This document shows positions 12,119-23,790 of a stretch of DNA of 64,000 nucleotides, in pieces. Below the pieces are notes generated by a model. That model worked only from the letters and a program-made list of their open reading frames with translations, did no database searches and had not been told where the DNA came from. Where the stretch lies: the NCBI GenBank assembly GCA_021229015.1, contig CM037782.1, positions 63,984,108-64,048,107 of the forward strand. Reading direction: 5' to 3'. This DNA is from Solen grandis (lineage: Eukaryota; Mollusca; Bivalvia; Adapedonta; Solenidae). Within the stretch, counting starts at the first letter, position 1, and every line of letters begins with the position of its first letter. Made by a program: the position numbers and the translations under genes.

Positions 12119-14276
12119 TTGGCCATTGTAGTTGTTCACTGGAACAACAATGAGGTCTAGACCTATTGATTAAGATGGTGTTAACTTTCAAATTATACAT
12201 AAAAATGGTGCCATTTTCATTCACAAATGTCATGTTACATAAACTTCATTTCCCCGACTTTTGTGACTTTTATATTTCCGTTGCATTTATTATTTCTGAC
12301 AATCAAGCATCACTGTCTAGTCATGGCTTGTGCCAAACATGGCTTTTGCCAAACCTCTGCCCAGTGTTAAAGTCCTTTTGAATGGTTAACATTTGAAAGT
12401 AAGTGTAGTTTTTCCTTGCTGTCCCAAAACTTTGATTCCTCTACATTTGTCTCACCTCTGCTAATTTCTACACTGTTGTTCACTTTGAAAGCTACTTTAA
12501 AAGTATTGATGATGTTCTATTTGATGTATTTCTAGTCATATGTTATTTGTTTGTTCTGGATATTAACCCTGCTCCTGGAATCTGCCCTTGACCTTTTTGG
12601 ATTGAGATCTTTTTTTGTCTGGGACCTTCAACTGAGAGTATGATGTCCATGGTCAGATTGCATTGAGAGTTTGATTGTTTGTTTGTCTTGGATGTTGAAC
12701 CCTATCCTGGAATTGATACTCCACACTCATACCAGAATGGCGTAATAGCGAAAAAGGCAAGCATCCCTCTCTGTGGCTCCTCTCCCCAATTCTGTCTCTG
12801 GTAACCTGCAATACATTGAGACAATATAGATATAAGCATTGCTATTAAAGGTCAACAATTTACTAAGTAAAAACTTACTTTTAAGTCAATTGGGAAACAA
12901 GTTCTTACAGCTAATCCATCTTAGCAGTTCCTTGAATGGATCAGTACTTGAACAATTCTTGCACCCAAGTGGCTTCGAAGGCTAAACAGGTTTTATACTG
13001 TTTCTCTCTCTTTATTTACCTTTAGATAAGATGGAAATACTCCAAAATTAGGACTTGATGCATTATTTTTGTAACTGCTTCTCGAACAGTATGTAGAAAC
13101 CATAGATATGCTCCAAGTCCTGATAAAGCTCTTCAGACTAATGATAGCTTCCAATCTGATCTGGTTTTTCATGCTCAAAAATGGCGTACATGTACTGGAA
13201 CAGTTAATTTTAGAAGTCTTGAATGAGACAGCTGATGGTTCAAACAGGTGGACTTTGGAATGCCTTGATAGGCAGCCGCTTGGGAAGTGGATAATAATTG
13301 ACAAAAACCATAGATAAAAATAAAACAGGAAACAACCTCTGTAAGATTCACATATTCTTAGGAACATTTTATATTCTAGATTCACATGAAAGAGATTTGT
13401 TTAAATTGCACGTATGTTTCTTTGTCGTAAAAATGTGACTTTTCAAAATACATACTTGGCCTGAGTATTATTTGTTTTTTGAAAAACTCGTAGTACCTGA
13501 GCAAATACATGAACATTTAAAATTGTTTATATGCTGCCTATTTTCCATCAAAATTGTGTCTGATTTAACTTTACAGGATGAATCATTTTCTTACCTTTAT
13601 ATACTGTTTTATTATATTATCTTTCCAAACATGCATTTTAGGATGCAATATAACAGAGTTTCTCTTTAACATCTGTATTATATTTTAACATAACATTCAT
13701 AATTGTTATTATATCAAGATGTAAATAGTCTGGTGATAGAACTTAGGATAAACAAACTTTTAAATAGAAAGTGTGATCACAATAAACATAGTTTGGTATG
13801 GAATAATTAGAACATCTTCCTTTGCAAGCTTAATCAAATCTCCCCTCTACCTGAGCTGTTCCAGCGATTCCCAGTCATTTCACCGCCTGGGTAGCACTGG
13901 TTAATTATATTTTCTCTACTGGTCTGATAAGCCGTTTAAGATTTTATCTGTGCAATTTGTTATCTTTATGATTAAGTAAATCATTTAACTTCTTTTTTAG
14001 CTATTAGAAGTGCTAGGATATAGAAATTTGGCTTCTTTTTTTATGTCTTCAAGGAGGTGGCATTTGGATGAGAGGCAAAGCAATTTTATGACTGCGAAAT
14101 TGCTTTGAATTTCATGTGTTCGGATCATCATACTATTAAAAGGTTAAAAATTTATGTATAGTGAGTTCTATAGGTGAACAAATCTAGACTACCAAACAAT
14201 GTTAGTATAAAAAAGGGATACATCAAATTACATTCAAGAACATTCCAATATGTTTTGTAATGATTCTTTTCTTTTA
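12119..14276. other. Unassigned sequence, no supported gene
   Basis: An imperfect direct duplication lies at about 12548-12580 and 12678-12715 (TGTTTGT(T)CTGGATRTT..CCTGGAAT). A slightly less AT-rich block at 12990-13385 is open on both strands (130 codons minus, 69 codons plus). The plus side follows a fair acceptor (TTTACCTTTAG at 13024) but contains stops, so I do not call a gene. Confidence 0.35.
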
Positions 14277-14960
14277 CCGTATACACCAACAGATTAGGCG
14301 CCCTTTTTTTCCAGATAATTCTGGTTTATAGAGGGGGTGCGCCTTATATGATGATATACAGCTTTTCAGGTTTCTTTTTTCAATCACCGAGAAGTGAAAT
14401 TTACCGGTATATGATCTCAGAAAATGGATATACTGAAAGCCAATGAATACGATAATATGCCACAAAGTCTATACGAAACCATAATAAACACTACCAGGTT
14501 ATTGCTTTTGTTCTTATTAGTTAAAAAAAAAAATTGATGGAAGCCAAAAAATAAGTTTATTTTACGGGACCTCATGATGTACAGGAGAAATTTGACAGGT
14601 GGCATTTGTTATGTAATGTTTGCTAGTTGGGAGGATTTTGACAGGTGACAATGGTCCCCAGAATGCGAGGACACAGTTGAGTAATGTCATGTTATGAAAA
14701 TGTGTCACCTTTATTCTACCCATAGTTAATGTAATGGTCAAATGGTAATCTTATGCCATGTGTAAATAAAACGGTTCATCGTATGATTAGCCAAGTGACA
14801 TATGGATAGCTTTCAGTCTGTCAAAATGTATGAAGGCGCAAATTTCAAAAGAAGATTTCGCCGCATACGATATGATAAGTGATTTTTTTTTCAAATAAGT
14901 TACCATGAAAATTAGGATGCGCCTTATATGTAGCTGCGCCTAATCTGCCCGTGTGTACGG
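14277..14960 (+). mobile_element. Non-autonomous deletion derivative of the Tigger-like element (copy 2)
   Basis: It is flanked by TA. The left end CCGTATACACC(AA)CAGATTAGG and right end CCTAATCTGCCCGTGTGTACGG match the intact element at 19496-22016 in the same orientation. It keeps about 400 bases of the left arm, through AATGCGAGGACACAGTTGAG (compare 20113-20133), and about 230 bases of the right arm. The segment equivalent to 20160-21810, with the transposase, is missing. Confidence 0.92.
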
Positions 14961-17412
14961 TATCTAATCTACAAATATGTTTGAGAAAAAAATGAGGTTA
15001 CAATTAATAAATGATATCATCCCAGTTGTCTGTAAGTAATTACTAAACGGATAAAAAACAGCACATGTTGAGGGTATTGTTGGTAACAAGTTGTATAGGT
15101 AAATGGCCCAGTTTGTAATTATTAATTATTGAAGTAGCAAGTTATTAGTGTATGTGACGTCAGCCACACCAACTATAGTACCTACATTCTGAGCATCCAT
15201 TTCTCTCCTATGAAAACCGAAAAACCTCTCAATATTGTAAATATGATCAAACAATTGTATATAACTCTATAACATTTGTATACTGAGACTAAGCAAAAGT
15301 GCTGAAAAATCAGTTTTGTGTCAAAAATAAATATTTATGGGACACAATAATTGTCCGTGGCATAAAAGCATGAAAGAATGAATTTCTCTATGACATTGTA
15401 TAACTGACATATTTGTTTTGATACAAAAGTGGCTTGAGTAAAAAAATGGAATAAGTCATACTCAAGTGGTGTCCAAAAAACAAAATTTCTAACACATAAT
15501 ATGCAAATTACATTTTTCTCATATATAAAGCATTTGCCAGACTTGTCATTTGTAGAGCAGTTTCAAACAATTTATTGCTTATTGCCCCCAGTTATTATAG
15601 AAAGCACTTTTTTTTTTTGTCATTTCAAATTGTCAGTCTATGTTATTTGTGAGAAGGCATTTTAAGTGGGTGAATTCACACACACACATACACACAAAAC
15701 AAAATAGAAAATTTGAATATTAGAAAGACTTGAAGGAATTTTGTGGTATATATCTTAGGATTGGTGCTATGGTATGTAAGGTCCATGACACTTGATCATT
15801 TCTCAATGTCCATTTTGAAGATCATCATTTATGATAATTGAGTGTCCATATATTGACATGTTTGATCAAGTTATAAACATCTGGATGGCGCTTTCTGATA
15901 CAGACATTATTTAACTTTCTCATTTTCACTAGATAAGTGTGCTTTATGTTAGTTTTAATAAATATTTTATTTAAATTATGTTTATTAGTCAGAGCAATTC
16001 AAACAGGATTGCATCAAAATAAAAGAATAAGAAGGTTTCTTTTGCAGCGTTCTGTTTTTTTGTTTTCCATCATTGTAGAATTTTATCATTTCCATCCTTT
16101 CCATTATAACGTCCTGATTAATGTTATTTTAAGTTGTTAGAGCATAAAATTAAACCACACATAAAGTGCAGGAGAAAAACATCAATTTTGTCATGCAGAA
16201 AATATATCAAGGTTACATAACTCAGTAACCAGCATGGTTGACTTATCAGCTTTGCAAAATGAATGTGTATTGGCTTCATTTCCTCTTGAATGCATTGCAT
16301 GTATTAGTTTGTAAATGTTATCAGCAAGTTTCTGTTTCGGTTGGTGCAGTGGGTACGTATTACCAAAAGTTTGATAGAAGCAGGATCCCCACCTGTGGCG
16401 AACAACAGTGATGATAGCAGTGTTTTAATATTTTGTAAACTACATGTATATGCAAAAATAGACATTGCGCATCCATATAGTCAAAATACATTTACTGTTT
16501 TAAGTTTTTGTCTTAAATTGATTTAAAACTTCTTTGATTTGCAAAAGAACTATAACAATAATAACAAAAAAACTGATTGTTGAAATTATTATTTTTTCTT
16601 CCATGAAACTTGTTTCTTCTAATTTCCTATTTGCACTATAAACATTAATATAGGTGACCCATTTTATTGCATAATACAAACTCATTACTTTTGTAAAGAG
16701 AAAAAAAAAGAAAAGAATGTAACAAATCTCCATCTTTGAATTTACAAATTTGATTTCTGTTGGAAAACTAGTGAAGGGGGCCCCAGACTTGTGGTAGTCA
16801 GTAGCTTACCTGGACTGACCTACTTAGTAGTTTTGGGATATAGGAGACGCAGACATCTATAGAGTCCATCTTCCGAATTGCAATCATGACAAACACAGGT
16901 AGAATTAGAAGTAAGGATTTCTTCTCTGAGGTTCATTACTGCTACCACATATTGACATCAATAGGATTTTCTCATTTCAAATTACTACTGCAAGGAGCAG
17001 TCACTAGGATAAGTATGCAGTAATCACAAGCCTAAATCCAGAATGCTGTTATTCATATCAGCACTAGATCAATATCAGTCTTCAAGGCCCACGGAGGTAT
17101 CTGGAATGCCCATCAAATGAAACTGTTGGAGGAAAAAGATCTCCTCAAAGGTCTCAAAGACTCTGGGTAGAAAAATTGGGTTTAAATGTTAAAATTCATT
17201 ATTTTAGAATCATGTGTTATTATCTGTCTGAATTCTTTATTTTGCTGTAAATGAAATTGTAAATTGATCTGCAGTAACTGAGAAGGCTCTGTTACTTGGA
17301 ATTTGCAAGTTTTTTTTTTTTTTAAAGAATTCAGACAGTAAATGCCTAACTACATGCATACACAACTGTTTATGATAAGTTACATAAACATTGTTATGTA
17401 CATTTTTTATTT
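14961..17412. other. Unassigned sequence; one coding-like fragment
   Basis: It is mostly AT-rich with nothing recognisable. At 17055-17165 a plus-strand frame reads VFKAHGGIWNAHQMKLLEEK and ends in a stop at 17164-17166. It may be a relic of a gene or retroelement, but no motif identifies it. Confidence 0.3.
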
Positions 17413-17734
17413 ATGCCATAGTTTTGCGCCCTCGTTATTTTCAAGTGAAAAATGTATGCAGTTCTATCTATAGGTCTGTAAGACAATCTTTCATAAGAAT
17501 AAGTATTATAATACTCCCCCCCCAGCTACCCTTGTATATACTTTATATACTTTGAAATCCTGCTGTGTATGATATGATACAGTAATGAATATAAATGTTG
17601 GTGAACGGGAAATTTCAAGATTACAAAATATTCATCATTTATACTTATTCTTATGAAAGATTGTCTTACAGACCTATAGATAGACTTGCATACATTTTTC
17701 ACATGAAAATAACGAGGGCCCAAAACTATGGCAT
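17413..17734. repeat. Long inverted repeat, two 94-bp arms
   Basis: The arms 17413-17506 and 17641-17734 are near-perfect reverse complements. They share, for example, ATAGGTCTGTAAGACAATCT on the left and its complement on the right. A ~134-bp spacer containing a run of 8 C separates them. A third, degenerate direct copy of the right arm follows at about 17820-17870. This could be a foldback/MITE element or a transcribed hairpin. No target duplication is evident. Confidence 0.88.
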
Positions 17735-18727
17735 TAACTACATATTTATAAATAAAGTAGCAGTTACAATAGTTTTGTTAAATATTAAAATAACATAAAC
17801 CCTACAATGAGCTATCACGAATTGCATACATTTTTCAATTAAAACATCAAGGGCTTTAAACTATGGTATAATTTAATTATAATTAAAAAGCAGCTATAGT
17901 ATTTCTGTGGCATTCTGATCAACCCGCACATAACTTCATGGAATGGTCGTATTCTCTACAGTTTGCCTCTTCCAGTACCATGTTTATATGGAGGGTACAG
18001 AGTAAAACCTATTCAGAGTAAACATGCTTTCAGTCTGTTTTTTCTATGGTGAAGGTATAATTGGATGAAAGCTTGAGAGCTGACAGTGACATTGATCCAT
18101 TTCCTATTTCTTTATTCTTTATGCACTTGTAATACCCTGAAATTCCATGTATTGTGCTCACCCATGTATATTGCGCAGCACGAGTTTGAGGCTCGAGACC
18201 TTGGAAAAAAAGTACTTCCCTTCTATAATGCGCATATCTTTTTTGTACGACGAGGAGGCTGGCATCTTGTTTACTCGTGGTTGATACAATCTTTAAAACA
18301 TTATTATTTCATCTTACCAATTTTTTTTTTTTTACTTAATAAGTCAAATTTTTTTTTGCTAAATTAACAAGTCTCTGCATAGATTGTTGTGTTTCTTAAG
18401 GTTGTGATAAGAGTTTAAAAGATTACGTTAATATCCAAATAAAATACAAGCTGGCATTGGCTAGAGGTTTTCTAGTCATATTTTTTAATACTTTTGAATT
18501 CTGATGTAAAAGAGCATGCTTTTTAGTTGCATCAAGATGCTTCATTTTATAGTTCTGGCCGGATATTCCACAAATCTTACTTAATGCTGAATCATCTAAA
18601 TAGGGGTTTTCTTATTTTAAATATAGTTTCAATACTGTCTGTGACAGTAAGGCCTGTGACGGGAAACCCCCCATTTTTTACAATCACGGATGGTTCATTG
18701 GTCGATCGTGTGTCTGTTTCTTTGTTT

Positions 18728-18946
18728 GGTTTAACTTCCCATTGACATTATTTCAGTAATTTGGAGACAACTTCTACATCATAGTGCTGCCACATTGCAG
18801 TATCACGCCATAGACATATGTTATGATACCACACCCAGTCACAGTCATTATCCTGACACCTGGCCATCCAGTTCTGGAACTACCCTTATAGGATGAGTAC
18901 AAAGCAAGGGAGCTATACCAGTTCCATTTTTTACGACTTTGGTATC
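18728..18946 (-). mobile_element. tRNA-SINE, 5'-truncated, reverse orientation
   Basis: On the minus strand it reads ATACCAAAGTCGTAAAAAATGG, ..TATAGCTCCCTTGCTT.., ..GTGGTATCAT.., ..GGCGTGATACTGCA.. and ends near GGGAAGTTAAACC. It matches the body and tail of the complete SINE at 40481-40779 phrase by phrase and lacks the tRNA-like head. 5' truncation is typical of retroposed copies. Confidence 0.85.
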
Positions 18947-19059
18947 CATTATTTTGTCTGTAGATGGGTATTGATAAAATGTAATACACACAAATAGTAT
19001 AAATCAAATTCATAGTCAATGACTATCTGTGAATGAGCTGTTTTAATGGAATAATGACA

Positions 19060-19493
19060 GCATGGAGATTATATGTTAGCAGTGACATTAAACTGATGGG
19101 ATTGTTGGGATATCTCACAATTTATCTATTAAATGATAAACAAAAACTCAAATTGAATAATGTTTTACAAAAATATTTGAATAGTTTCCTGAACTTTTTA
19201 GAATCAGTATGTTATTTAAATGGCTTTTTGAAAGTTGATAAGGCTCAGAGAATTATATCTGGAATTTGTAATGATTCATGAGAGAATACAAGGAGGATGT
19301 CAAACTACATGAAATGCAAACTCTTTTAAATCAGATTAAATGGTCGGCTTTTTTGTGTGTTTTGTTTAAATGAATTGAAAAAGGTTGAAGAGTTATCTTG
19401 TAAAAGCAGAGTGCTGGAGGAAAAGGAATATCAGAAGTTGCTTTTTATGAAAAGATTTGATGATTTCAAGTGCCTTCTTTCACTATGCAGTGT
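19060..19493 (+). pseudogene. Possible coding relic interrupted by the Tigger element
   Basis: Three plus-strand frames in succession have coding-like Lys/Glu/Leu-rich composition: about 19090-19280 (..NVLQKYLNSFLNFLES..), 19278-19373 (REYKEDVKLHEMQTLLNQIK) and 19357-19493 (ELKKVEELSCKSRVLEEKEY). They would need frameshifts to join. The last runs straight into the left end of the transposon. It may be a decayed coiled-coil gene or chance; I do not recognise it. Confidence 0.2.
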
Positions 19494-19495
19494 TA

Positions 19496-22016
19496 CCGTA
19501 TACACCGTCAGATTAGGTGCACCTTTTTTCCAAATAATTCAGTTTTATGGAGTGGGTGCGCCTTATACGATGATTTACAGGTTTTCATATTTTTTCTCCC
19601 CCATCAAATCATTGAAATTTTCAGGTATACGATCTCCGCCAGACGGAAAAACGTTATCTTGTGGCAGGAATACTGACAACCAGAAAATACGATAATATGC
19701 AGTAAAGTACATACCAAACCATAATAAACAATACCAGTTTACTGCTTTTGTTCTTATTTGTTCTTCTTCTTGTACATTATTATAATAAATTGATCGCACG
19801 TTCTGAGAAAATATGATGGAAGCCATTTTGTTACAAATAAAATAAAGTTTATTTTACGGGACCTCATGATGACTTCAGTACTGATTAAGGGTGAGTTGGA
19901 GTATTTAAAAATTGTATTCAAATGTGTTTTGTTATTAGAAAAGTCTATCTATAATACAAATAAATAAAGTAGTATATTTTGGTATTTTGAAATAGTTATT
20001 CTGCTAGACTAGCTAGGTGGCGATTGTTGCGTAATACCTGTTAGTTGGGAGAATCTTGACAGGTGGCATTTTCAAGTCCCTGTGTACCCCCCAGACTGTA
20101 AGTGTTGATTGAAATGCGGGGACACGGTTGAGTAATGCTATCTAATGAGAACGTGTCAACAATTCAAATTTCAATAAATAGGGCGTAAATTTCTTGAACA
20201 AGTCATCTCGTATGAGAACCTCGCAATTGTCACACAGCCTTCGCTATTGTCTTACCATCACAATTGTCGAAACCTTCACTATTGTCATACCTTACAATTG
20301 TCTTACACGTGAAAATGGGCAAAGTCAGAGCTGCATATACTGCTAGAGAAAAGCTAACCGTGGTAGCCTATGCTGAGGCCCATGGCAACAGAGCGGCTGG
20401 GAGAGAATTCAGCGTTGGAGAGACGTCGGTGCAAACCTGGCGTAAGCAGAAAGACAGACTCCTGAAGATCCCCAGGACAAAAAAGGCAGATCGACGTGGG
20501 AAAGTCGGATACCCACAGATAGAGGAAGTCGTTCTGACCTGGGTGAAGGAGAGAAGGCAAGCGGGAGTTGCCGTAACAACCACCGACATAATGATTCAGG
20601 CTATTTTTCAAGCCAAAACCCTCGGAATTGCTGATTTCAAGGGTTCAGCAAACTGGGCCTATAGGTTCATGCGACGTAACAACCTCTCGTTTCGTCGCCG
20701 TACCCACATCGCACAGCGACTACCGGAAGACTGGGATGACAAGCTGACGGACTTCCAGAAGTTCATCATCAAGATGAGGAAACGTCACGGTTTTAGTTTG
20801 GATCAGATAGGGAATGCTGATCAAACTCCGCTGACGTTTGACCTGCCGTCAGCATCCACCGTTAATGTGAAAGGGGCCAAACAAGTGTCTATCAATACAA
20901 CGGGGAATGAGAAAAACCGCTTCACGGTCATGCTGGCTTGTACGGCGGATGGCGGGAAGTTACCACCATATGTAGTCTTCAAGAGGAAGACCCTCCCGAA
21001 AAACGTAACATTCCCCGAGGGCGTGATCGTCAGATGTCAGGAGAATGGCTGGTTCGACGACACACTGATGCGCTACTGGTTGAAAACCGTATGGGGTCGT
21101 CGCCCAGGCGGTTTTACCAAGAAGTCTCTCCTGGTACTAGATGCATTCCGGTGCCACAAAAGCGAAGAGGTCAAACAGATTCTACAGGAAGACCTGGCAA
21201 CGACGCTGGCGATAATTCCTGGGGGCATGACCTCAATGCTGCAGCCACTCGATGTCGCCATAAACAAACCAATGAAGGTCCTGCTGCGCCAAAAGTGGAC
21301 AGACTGGTATGCGGGTGACTCCCATACCTACACCAAGGGAGGGCGCATGCGCAAAGCGGACCTAACTGATGTCTGTCGGTGGATTGTTGATGCTTGGGCT
21401 GAAATCGACCCCAGCATCATAATACGATCTTTTAAGAAATGTTGCGTTTCGAACAAGCTTGACGGCACCGAAGACGATATTGTATGGAGTGATATGGCGG
21501 CATCACAGGCACCGGAAGACATAGACGACACACCCACATACTACCACGAAGAAATTCTTCCTTCCATGACAGAATCCGAGATCCTCAGAATGCTGGAAGA
21601 CGAGGACGAAGACGAGGAATTTGACGGGTTCGAGGAGGAAGATCTTCGTGGGGTATAGAGTCAGCCAGTGTAATCGAAATGCCGAAAGGTGGCCCTTTTC
21701 AGGGCCGTTACAGTTTTTCGAAAGGAAATACTCACAATTGTCAAAAAAAAATTAAAAAAAATACCCCCAACCCTCCTTAATATAACAATCTAATTTTATG
21801 ACATGAAAATAAAACGATACACCGTTTCAGTAGCCAATGAAAATTTCCGTTACTTTAGTTTAAGTTGCGCTGTCAAAATGTCCGACGGCACGAATTTCAA
21901 AACACAACTGCGCCTTATATGATGCGTTATGCGATTTATTTTTTTTTCACGTAAGTAACCATGGAAATTAAGGTGCACCTTATACGTAGCTGCGCCTAAT
22001 CTGACCGTGTATACGG
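19496..22016 (+). mobile_element. Complete pogo/Tigger-like DNA transposon, apparently autonomous
   Basis: The element is flanked by TA dinucleotides (19494-19495 and 22017-22018). Its ends CCGTATACACCGTCAGATTA and, inverted, CCGTATACACGGTCAGATTA agree at 19 of 20 positions. It is 2521 bp long and carries one intact transposase frame (20315-21658) in the same orientation. Sub-terminal GTGCGCCTTATA blocks occur at both ends and may be transposase-binding sites (inference). Two shorter relatives (7012-7738, 14277-14960) share its ends. An open frame plus near-identical ends suggests recent activity. Confidence 0.95.
20315..21658 (+). CDS. Tigger/pogo-family transposase (DDE_1 superfamily)
   Basis: The product would cut and paste its own transposon by a DDE/D nuclease reaction at TA targets. 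Numbering from MGKV (Met at 20315), residues ~8-50 form a helix-turn-helix of the pogo/psq kind (REFSVGETSVQTWRKQK). Residues ~60-135 fit a CENP-B-type DNA-binding domain with basic FRRRTHIAQR. The catalytic domain follows, with candidate acidic residues D169 (GNADQTPLTF), D276 (LLVLDAFRCHK) and D313 (MLQPLDVAINKPMK); 36 residues separate the last two. An acidic tail (about 426-445) closes the protein. An upstream in-frame ATG at 20264 would add 17 residues. I prefer 20315 because family members usually begin just before the first helix. There are no internal stops or frameshifts, and the base composition is richer in GC than the neighbourhood, as expected of a recently arrived element. Confidence 0.95.
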   Translation: MGKVRAAYTAREKLTVVAYAEAHGNRAAGREFSVGETSVQTWRKQKDRLLKIPRTKKADRRGKVGYPQIEEVVLTWVKERRQAGVAVTTTDIMIQAIFQAKTLGIADFKGSANWAYRFMRRNNLSFRRRTHIAQRLPEDWDDKLTDFQKFIIKMRKRHGFSLDQIGNADQTPLTFDLPSASTVNVKGAKQVSINTTGNEKNRFTVMLACTADGGKLPPYVVFKRKTLPKNVTFPEGVIVRCQENGWFDDTLMRYWLKTVWGRRPGGFTKKSLLVLDAFRCHKSEEVKQILQEDLATTLAIIPGGMTSMLQPLDVAINKPMKVLLRQKWTDWYAGDSHTYTKGGRMRKADLTDVCRWIVDAWAEIDPSIIIRSFKKCCVSNKLDGTEDDIVWSDMAASQAPEDIDDTPTYYHEEILPSMTESEILRMLEDEDEDEEFDGFEEEDLRGV

Positions 22017-22018
22017 TA

Positions 22019-22699
22019 ATTAGAATCAAGTTACAGTAAACTGGTGTTACTCTTCAAATAAAGGAGATAAAGAAAGAGATTTAAAAACAATAACAGGAGT
22101 CGCTCAAAATTAAGTTTTAGAAAGAATTGGTAATGTGTGTGGTCAATTACCTTACAGAATATGATTGATTTGTGTATATGACCATAATATGCTTAAGTCT
22201 GAATAAAGTTTATGTTCTGTTCCGTTCTGCATATTCAGGGATACCGACTAAGCATTACTCACACTCAATTTTCAGAGTTAAGTTTCTTGAAAATAATGAG
22301 GGGCTTCCATCATCATGGCGTCTGCCAATTTATCACACCACCCTTTCAAAACACTTAAATAAATGCCAACATTTCAAATTGCAAAATATAAAGTATTACA
22401 CAGTATTATATGGTGGCTACAAAGCAAGCATCTCATATGAGAGACTAATAGGCTTAGAGATGTCTAATTAATCAGTCAGTAAAACCTTACAGGAAACGAT
22501 TTGACATTCTTTTCTTCTGCATATTGCAACATTTATCGTTAGTATTCTGTTCCTAATTACTGTAAAAGATGTTACTAATTAGCTTTGTAATTGTTTATTA
22601 TCCTTGGTTTCATTTTCCATCATTTACTTTGCTTGTTTTTGGATATAATCTATTCAGTGCAGAAAACACACTTGGACAGGTGGGAAGATATACCATCTT
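22019..22699. other. Unassigned AT-rich sequence
   Basis: A 99-codon plus frame (22172-22471) is open but lacks motifs or a clear splice context. Confidence 0.3.
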
Positions 22700-23155
22700 T
22701 ATTTCTGACTCTAGTCAGGCGACATATGGGGGTTACTTTTGTCGGCAGCGGCGGAAGAGGCGGTGTCCCCATCTGCTTGTCCGGATCATAACTTTGTCAC
22801 CATAAGTTTATTCCCCTTTGATAGATTTTCTTTGAGCATTTCTTGTCCGGAGCATAACTTTTTCACTAAAGTTTGAATGACTTGAGACTTGATATGTATG
22901 TTTCTTGCAATGACCCAGAGTGCAGTGCACAAGAACCATAACTCTACCTTGTGTACTTTTTAAGTTATTCCCCTTTGATAGTTTTCTTTTGAGCATTTTT
23001 TGTCCGGATCATAACTTTTTCACCATAAGTTTGAATGACTTGAGACTTGATATGTATGTTTCTCGCAATGACCTAAAGTGCATTGTACAAGAACCATAAA
23101 TCTACCTTGTGTATTTTTGGAGTTATTCCCCTTTGATTGATTTTATTAGTGTATT
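22700..23155 (+). repeat. Dispersed repeat with ~155-bp monomers
   Basis: After GTCGGCAGCGGCGGAAGAGG come three monomer starts with TTGTCCGGA(T/G)CATAACTTT (22779, 22840, 22999). Each of the two longer monomers ends with AAGAACCATAA.TCTACCTTG and TTATTCCCCTTTGAT. The monomers are related to the array at 59616-60345 (GCATAACT, AGTGCACAAGAA, TCTACCTT). No protein is encoded. Confidence 0.7.
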
Positions 23156-23325
23156 TCAAGTTAGAATGAGATGCATAGTTGAGGGAATGAGAATCTTACA
23201 AACTCGTAAGCATGTTTGCATAGGTAATTTTTGTTGGTGTTCCTATCAGGAAAAGGGTTAAACAATAAAAAAGTAATCATATTTCATTATATTTGTTAAT
23301 ATGTTTAAGTTATAATAGTCCTTAC

Positions 23326-23508
23326 ATTTTTTATTTGATCTTTATAAGCCTTTCTCTGTTTGATGGCAACATCATTGCGCATTAATACCCCATTCTTAAA
23401 AGAAAGTGACAAACTGGCATCTTTACTGTCAACAGATAAGTCATTGTCAGGCAACACATCCGACTCACTGAGTTCAAGTTTTTTTTTGGTGTGGCTCTCA
23501 AACCTCAC
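23326..23508 (-). CDS. Possible exon, unknown product
   Basis: A minus-strand frame reads ELSESDVLPDNDLSVDSKDA.. and ..NDVAIKQRKAYKDQIKN, then meets a good donor (AAT|GTAAGG) at 23325. The composition is convincingly protein-like. The weakness is upstream: the frame passes through an A-run (23479-23487) that forms the end of a dispersed repeat (23479-23648), so no clean acceptor is visible. Either the exon begins inside the repeat or the frame is fortuitous. Confidence 0.25.
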
Positions 23509-23648
23509 TTCTGACCTATTTATAAATGATGATACGAAATGATTATTAGAATGATTTTCAACAGTAGAACATGCTTATACTTATGGAAAAGGTTTCACAC
23601 CATCGTTGAAATGAAAATTAGCTGAGATATTTGCTTCGTATTCATAAA
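23479..23648 (-). repeat. Poly(A)-ended dispersed repeat, copy 1
   Basis: The minus-strand sequence starts near GAATACGAAGC, contains TCAGCTAATTTTCAT, AACCTTTT and GGTCAGAAGTGAGG, and ends in an A-run. The same order of phrases occurs at 40274-40460. A 3' A-run suggests a retroposed short element. No Pol III boxes were recognised. Confidence 0.6.
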
Positions 23649-23699
23649 ATAAAATTGTATTGAAGTTTCCTGGTTAACTTACAGTCCTTTGAAAAATAT

Positions 23700-23790
23700 G
23701 TACAGAAAAACCTCGTAAGTCCGGACGCTTTGGTCCTAGGGCAAATTTTCTGATAAATGAATTTCCATATTAATGAATCAACCCATATCT
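23700..23790 (+). mobile_element. Solitary Tigger-like terminus
   Basis: TACAGAAAAACCTCGTAAGTC followed by CGGACGCTTTGGTCC and a run ending TTTCCATATTAATG is typical of the left end of Tigger-type elements (CAGnnAAACCTCG). No matching right end was found downstream, so it is a fragment. Confidence 0.5.

Noticed and set aside
12993..13385. 130-codon minus-strand frame
   Set aside because: The opposite strand is also open for 69 codons, there is no motif, and the splice signals are weak or on the wrong strand.
18160..18260. Possible transposon end (CCCATGTATATTGCGCAGCAC and TATAATGCGCATA)
   Set aside because: The phrases recall terminal repeats, but no flanking duplication or matching inverted end could be placed.
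20938..21318. 126-codon alternative plus frame within the transposase
   Set aside because: It is a shadow frame of the 447-residue transposase, which has the catalytic motifs.
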